Positions 32,452-36,120 of a DNA stretch of 36,120 nt are shown piece after piece. Within the stretch, counting starts at the first letter, position 1; every line of letters begins with the position of its first letter. This stretch comes from an uncultured Allomuricauda sp. Lineage in GTDB: Bacteria > Bacteroidota > Bacteroidia > Flavobacteriales > Flavobacteriaceae. Location of the stretch: positions 1 to 36,120 of the forward strand of contig CALDPL010000030.1 of NCBI GenBank assembly GCA_937911965.1, read 5' to 3'. A program made the position numbers and the translations under genes. The notes beneath the pieces are model-generated. The model saw only the letters and a list, made by a program, of their open reading frames with translations. It did no database searches and had not been told where the DNA came from.

Positions 32452-33189
32452 GTGAAAAAAGTGCTTTCCTATCCCCTCAGCTTGCTTTTTTTCCTTCTTT
32501 TTGGACTGGTGTTGGTCCTGTTCCATCCCATCCAATGGCTGTGCCTCAAGTTTTTTGGGTATCATGCGCACAAGGGGAGCGTCTCCATCCTGAACTATCT
32601 GATCATGGCCTGCACCCGGGTCCTGGGGACCCGATACAGCTTTGTCAACAAGGTGGATATCCCAAAGGGTAGGCCCTTGATCATCGTGACCAACCACCAA
32701 AGCATGTTCGACATCCCGCCAATCATCTGGTATTTGCGCAAACACCACCCCAAATTCGTCAGTAAAAAGGAATTGGGCCGGGGCATCCCCTCGGTCTCCT
32801 TTAACCTCAGGCACGGGGAATCCGCCCTGATCGATAGAAAGGACCCCAAACAGGCCATTGCCGAACTCCAAAAACTGGGACGTTATATCGAGGGGACCAA
32901 CAGGAGCGCCGTGATTTTTCCGGAGGGGACCCGTAGCCGAACGGGAGTCCCCAAACCCTTTAGGACCATGGGACTGAAAGTTTTGATGAAAACGGCGCCC
33001 AATGCCCTGATCCTGCCCATCAGCATCAACAACTCCTGGAAATTGCAAGCCTATGGAAAATTCCCCATGGGCCTGGGGGCACACCTTAAGTTTCAAGTGC
33101 ACCCTCCCATCGAAAACACGGGGAATGCAGAGGAATTGATTGCAGCAGTGGAGGCCCTGGTGGTATCCGGAATCCACAACAGGCCATGA
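32452..33189 (+). CDS. 1-acyl-sn-glycerol-3-phosphate acyltransferase (PlsC/LPLAT family)
   Basis: About 245 aa. An N-terminal hydrophobic helix (~residues 6-24) anchors it at the inner membrane. The LPLAT motif I is NHQSMFD (the HX4D catalytic pair) and motif III is FPEGTRS; a third conserved block, LPISINNSW, follows. It acylates lysophosphatidate to phosphatidate or a related lysolipid. No ATG fits; GTG at 32452 (KKVLSYPLS follows) is chosen over TTG at 32446. The HD-domain gene overlaps its stop by four bases (ATGA), so the two are translationally coupled. Confidence 0.9.
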   Translation: MKKVLSYPLSLLFFLLFGLVLVLFHPIQWLCLKFFGYHAHKGSVSILNYLIMACTRVLGTRYSFVNKVDIPKGRPLIIVTNHQSMFDIPPIIWYLRKHHPKFVSKKELGRGIPSVSFNLRHGESALIDRKDPKQAIAELQKLGRYIEGTNRSAVIFPEGTRSRTGVPKPFRTMGLKVLMKTAPNALILPISINNSWKLQAYGKFPMGLGAHLKFQVHPPIENTGNAEELIAAVEALVVSGIHNRP

Positions 33190-33845
33190 AGGGGGAAGCC
33201 TTGATTCGGCGCTGTGCGGAATTTGTGCAGCGGACGCTCAAAAATGCGGAGGGCGGGCACGACTGGTTCCATATCCAAAGGGTGTTCAATACCTCAAAAA
33301 TGATCTTGCAAGAGGAAACGGCTGCGGATTCTACGGTGGTGAAACTCGCCGCCCTGTTGCACGATATCGCCGACCCAAAATTTCATCAAGGGGATGAATC
33401 CATTGGGCCCGCAATGGCCCAACGCTTCCTGGAGGAAGAAGGAGTAAAACGTGAGCTCATCGACCGGGTAGTGGAGATTGTCAAGGGGATGTCCTATCGT
33501 AACAGCTTGGACAAAATCCCACGGAAAAACCCCTCCCTGGAATTCCAGATCGTACAGGATGCGGACCGATTGGACGCCATGGGGGCCATAGGCATAGCCC
33601 GGGCCTTTTCCTATGGGGGCCACAAGAACCGGGCACTCTACGACCCAAATGTTCCATACAAAAAAGGCATGACCAAAGAGGAATACAAAAACTCCGGGGC
33701 ACCCACGATCAACCACTTTCATGAAAAACTATTATTGCTCAAGGATGGGATGCACACCAAGGTGGCCAAAAGGATGGCCCTGGAACGGCATGCCTTCATG
33801 TTGGAATTCCTGGAACGCTTCCACAGCGAATGGGAAGGAAAATAA
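33186..33845 (+). CDS. HD-domain phosphohydrolase (YedJ-like)
   Basis: 219 aa soluble HD-superfamily protein. The metal ligands are visible: His in HDWFHIQRVFN, the HD pair in LLHDIADPKF, and Asp in QDADRLDAMGAIG, the order of the YedJ/YpgQ family. Relatives hydrolyse nucleotides or nucleoside phosphates; the substrate is unknown here. It overlaps the plsC-like gene by four bases, forming a two-gene unit. The next gene starts 57 bases later with its own promoter-like sequence (TATCTTGT at 33870-33877, one mismatch to consensus). Confidence 0.88.
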   Translation: MKGEALIRRCAEFVQRTLKNAEGGHDWFHIQRVFNTSKMILQEETAADSTVVKLAALLHDIADPKFHQGDESIGPAMAQRFLEEEGVKRELIDRVVEIVKGMSYRNSLDKIPRKNPSLEFQIVQDADRLDAMGAIGIARAFSYGGHKNRALYDPNVPYKKGMTKEEYKNSGAPTINHFHEKLLLLKDGMHTKVAKRMALERHAFMLEFLERFHSEWEGK

Positions 33846-33902
33846 TCTTCAATCTGATATGGATTTTTGTATCTTGTGGGGGACTTAATCAAACCTTAAA
33901 CA

Positions 33903-35327
33903 ATGCAAAGAAGAAAGTTCTTAAAAAATGCCGCGGCCGCAACGGCTGCATTTTCCATTGTCCCCAGCCATGTATTGGGCAGGACCCACGTTCCCCCCAG
34001 TGATACCCTTTATGTGGGCGCCTTTGGGGTAGGCGGCCGAGGAAACGGGGTAATCCGGGGCCTCAACGATACCGGAAGGGTCAAATTCGTGTCCTTTTGT
34101 GATGTGGATGACCGAAGGGCCAAAAGCACATACGAATTATTTCCGACCGTTAAGCGGTACAAGGACTTCAGGAAGGTCTACGACGAGCAACTCAAGGACA
34201 TCGATGCCATTATGGTGGCCACCCCCGACCATACGCACGCCACCATTGCCCTTCCCTTTATGCGTGAAAAGAAGCATGCCTATGTCGAAAAACCATTGAC
34301 CCACAATATATATGAAGCCCGACTGATGACCCAAGTGGCGAAGGAACAGGGCATAGTCACCCAAATGGGGAACCAAGGAGCATCCAGCGACGACAGTAGG
34401 ATCGCCCGGGAATGGGTGGAATCCGGGGTTTTGGGCAAAGTACACACCATTGACTGCTGGACCAACCGGCCGGTATGGCCACAGGGGGTGCCCAAGCCCT
34501 CTGAAAAACATAGGATTCCCAAGGAATTGGACTGGGACCTATGGTTGGGACCTGCGGCCATGCGGGATTACAACGAGGCCTACCTACCCTTCAAATGGAG
34601 AGGTTTTTGGGACTTTGGCACCGGGGCTTTGGGCGATATGGGCTGCCATATCATGGAAACCCCCTTTTCCGTCCTGGACCTGGGGTATCCCATAGAGGCC
34701 GAAGCCAGTTGTACCACGGTCTGGGTGGATGATTTTGTGGAGGCAGACTACAGTCACTCCTGTCCCCCTTCCTCGAAGATCCACCTGAAGTTCGAACACG
34801 AAACCCATGGAGACATCGCATTGAACTGGTACGATGGGGGAATCAAGCCCAACCTGCCCGATGAGTTGAAGGACGGGGAGAACATCGGTAATGTCGATGG
34901 GGGCACGGTCATCTATGGGGACAAGGGCATTCTGATCTGCGATACCTATTCCAGGAACGCCCGATTGCTCCCTTCCGAGATGATGGATCTCTACAAAACC
35001 CCTGCGGCCAAATATCCCAGGGTGCCCGGAAGCATGGACGGCCATATTGCCAACTTTGTGGACGGCTGCCTAAAGGGAGTGCCCACCTCTTCCAATTTTG
35101 ACAAGGCGGGTCGATTGACCGAAACAGTCCTTATGGGGAACTTGGCGGTTCAGGCCTACCAATACAAGGAATTGAAACCCGGAAAGAAGGCCACCGACTG
35201 GGATCCCTACCACTCCCCCGGCAAGAGAAAGCTCTTGTGGGATGGCGAGAACATGAGGATCACCAATTACGAAAAGGCCAACGAGTGGGTCAGCCGGGAA
35301 TACCGACAAGGCTGGGAATTGAAATAG
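33903..35327 (+). CDS. Tat-exported Gfo/Idh/MocA family oxidoreductase
   Basis: 474 aa. The N-terminus MQRRKFLKNAAAA is a classic twin-arginine signal (RRKFLK), so it folds with its cofactor in the cytoplasm and is exported to the periplasm. A Rossmann fold (GAFGVGGRGNGVI, ~residues 38-50) binds NAD(P), with EKPLTH as the catalytic-Lys motif and GDMGCHIMETPF as the His-containing active-site loop. The C-terminal half is the usual Gfo/Idh barrel. A periplasmic NAD-dependent enzyme with tightly bound cofactor could act on keto sugars or glycosides, but substrate and direction are unknown. A bidirectional terminator separates it from the convergent radical SAM gene. Confidence 0.9.
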   Translation: MQRRKFLKNAAAATAAFSIVPSHVLGRTHVPPSDTLYVGAFGVGGRGNGVIRGLNDTGRVKFVSFCDVDDRRAKSTYELFPTVKRYKDFRKVYDEQLKDIDAIMVATPDHTHATIALPFMREKKHAYVEKPLTHNIYEARLMTQVAKEQGIVTQMGNQGASSDDSRIAREWVESGVLGKVHTIDCWTNRPVWPQGVPKPSEKHRIPKELDWDLWLGPAAMRDYNEAYLPFKWRGFWDFGTGALGDMGCHIMETPFSVLDLGYPIEAEASCTTVWVDDFVEADYSHSCPPSSKIHLKFEHETHGDIALNWYDGGIKPNLPDELKDGENIGNVDGGTVIYGDKGILICDTYSRNARLLPSEMMDLYKTPAAKYPRVPGSMDGHIANFVDGCLKGVPTSSNFDKAGRLTETVLMGNLAVQAYQYKELKPGKKATDWDPYHSPGKRKLLWDGENMRITNYEKANEWVSREYRQGWELK

Positions 35328-35351
35328 GTCCTCCTGTCCAAATTGAAAATC

Positions 35352-35379
35352 AAAAGACCCCAATCCTTGGGGTCTTTTT
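35352..35379. terminator. Bidirectional rho-independent terminator
   Basis: AAAAGACCCCAA (35352-35363) pairs with TTGGGGTCTTTT (35367-35378), a 12-bp stem with a 3-base loop. The arms carry an A-run on one side and a T-run on the other, so it can terminate both the Tat oxidoreductase gene and the convergent radical SAM gene. Confidence 0.88.
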
Positions 35380-35403
35380 GCATTTAATGGTCCCACAATG
35401 GAC

Positions 35404-36120
35404 TCAGAACAACCGCAATTGTCCATCCTTATGACTTTGGTGGAGTTCGTGGTTCAGGGTGGGGAACACTTTGTCCTTAAAATATTTTTTTCGGGCCAAT
35501 TGGGCCGTTTGCCGGAGTTGCTGGGCCAAGGGCCCCGAACCCCTATGCCGATGTCCAAATCGGCTTTCATTGAGCCCTCCCCCGTGAAGTTCCTGGATCT
35601 GGTGCAGTACCTTATCCGCCCGATCGGGCAAGGCCTTTTTGATCCATTGGGAAAAAATCCGACCTATGGCACCGTTGAGCCGGACCACGGACATCCCAAA
35701 GGAAAGGGCCCCTGCATCGGATACCGCCCGGACCATGGGCAGCAGTTCATGGCTGTTGATTCCCGGAATGATGGGGGCCAACATGGCATTCACGGGAATA
35801 TTGTTCCTGGAGAGTTCCTCAATGGTCCCCAACCTCTTTTGTATTGAGGCCGTCCGGGGCTCCAAGATCCTTCGGGTCCCCTCCGATAGGGAGGTGATCG
35901 AGACGTTGACCCCGATCAGGCCATGGGAGGCCAGCTCCCGAAGCAGGTCAAGATCTCTCAGGATCAGGGAATTCTTGGTGATGATCCCCACCGGATGTCG
36001 GTACCTTAGGAAGACTTCCAGGCATTTGCGGGTGATGCCAAAACGTTGTTCCGCCGGTTGATAACAATCGGTATTGCCCGAAAGGACTATGGTTTTGGCC
36101 TCCCATTTGTTGCTGCGGAT
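35404..36120 (-). CDS. PA0069-type radical SAM protein, C-terminal part (cut by window edge)
   Basis: The last 238 codons are present; the frame stays open to the window end. The part upstream of the visible start-like Met reads LSGNTDCYQPAEQRFGITRKCLEV, typical of PA0069/SplB-like radical SAM proteins just after the SAM-binding region. The segment VNVSITSLSEGTRRILEPRT and the HELLPMVRAVSDAG motif continue the barrel. The [4Fe-4S] CxxxCxxC cluster motif must lie beyond the window. The reaction and substrate are unknown. It converges on the Tat-exported oxidoreductase gene. Confidence 0.88.
   Translation of the reverse strand: MRSNKWEAKTIVLSGNTDCYQPAEQRFGITRKCLEVFLRYRHPVGIITKNSLILRDLDLLRELASHGLIGVNVSITSLSEGTRRILEPRTASIQKRLGTIEELSRNNIPVNAMLAPIIPGINSHELLPMVRAVSDAGALSFGMSVVRLNGAIGRIFSQWIKKALPDRADKVLHQIQELHGGGLNESRFGHRHRGSGPLAQQLRQTAQLARKKYFKDKVFPTLNHELHQSHKDGQLRLF

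Noticed and set aside
33903..35327. Calling the Tat oxidoreductase a GH109 alpha-N-acetylgalactosaminidase
   Set aside because: GH109 members share Tat signal and Rossmann fold, but I cannot confirm their diagnostic active-site residues here, so only the superfamily is named.
1..36120. CRISPR arrays, tRNA or rRNA genes, prophage or transposase genes
   Set aside because: No tandem direct repeats with spacers, no cloverleaf or rRNA-like sequence, and no integrase, capsid or transposase frames were recognised on either strand.

Overview
The window comes from a member of the Bacteroidota, most likely a marine Flavobacteriaceae species with unusually high GC for that family (Robiginitalea-like; the genus is a guess). 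Family-typical genes support this: a DUF3078 protein directly after dxs, DUF3109, a LytTR regulator paired with a TPR/LytS-type kinase, a BrxA/BrxB bacilliredoxin, and many periplasmic sugar proteins. So does a repeated TAnnTTTG promoter element, the Bacteroidota -7 box, which lies 19-22 bases before several start codons. I see no rRNA, tRNA, CRISPR array, phage genes or transposase.

Layout. 1-7.3 kb is housekeeping: the end of aspS, a ClC-type anion transporter with CBS domains plus a small membrane protein, a cold-shock protein, tadA, dxs overlapping a DUF3078 gene, and a convergent dGTPase. 7.3-11.1 kb holds a long PiT phosphate transporter, preceded by a possible Pho-box-like direct repeat, and an exported GH130 glycosidase or phosphorylase. 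11.1-13.1 kb is a minus-strand operon yicC-gmk-nadD in which yicC carries an apparent single-base frameshift.

13.2-22.9 kb is the most coherent accessory region. It has two DUF1080 (3-keto-disaccharide hydrolase family) proteins, two TIM-barrel sugar isomerase/epimerase proteins, a Gfo/Idh/MocA oxidoreductase, a nucleoside/sugar MFS permease, a GMC flavoprotein dehydrogenase and its Tat-signal small subunit (gluconate 2-dehydrogenase subunit 3 family), with ASCH and DinB genes between them. Together they look like a route in which sugars or glycosides are oxidised at C3 in the periplasm, hydrolysed as 3-keto derivatives, imported, isomerised and reduced. A perfect 16-bp CG-centred palindrome sits between the divergent halves and resembles a LacI-family operator.

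22.9-36.1 kb holds a CDF metal exporter; a gene-poor stretch of about 700 bp with a 182-bp segment bounded by a perfect 21-bp inverted repeat (possible structured RNA or MITE); the LytTR/TPR-kinase pair; DUF3109; marC; a small membrane protein; an S41 protease with a dCMP-deaminase-like gene; a TerB-DnaJ membrane protein; a bacilliredoxin; a plsC-like acyltransferase with an HD hydrolase; a second, Tat-exported Gfo/Idh/MocA oxidoreductase; and the 3' part of a PA0069-type radical SAM gene cut by the window edge.
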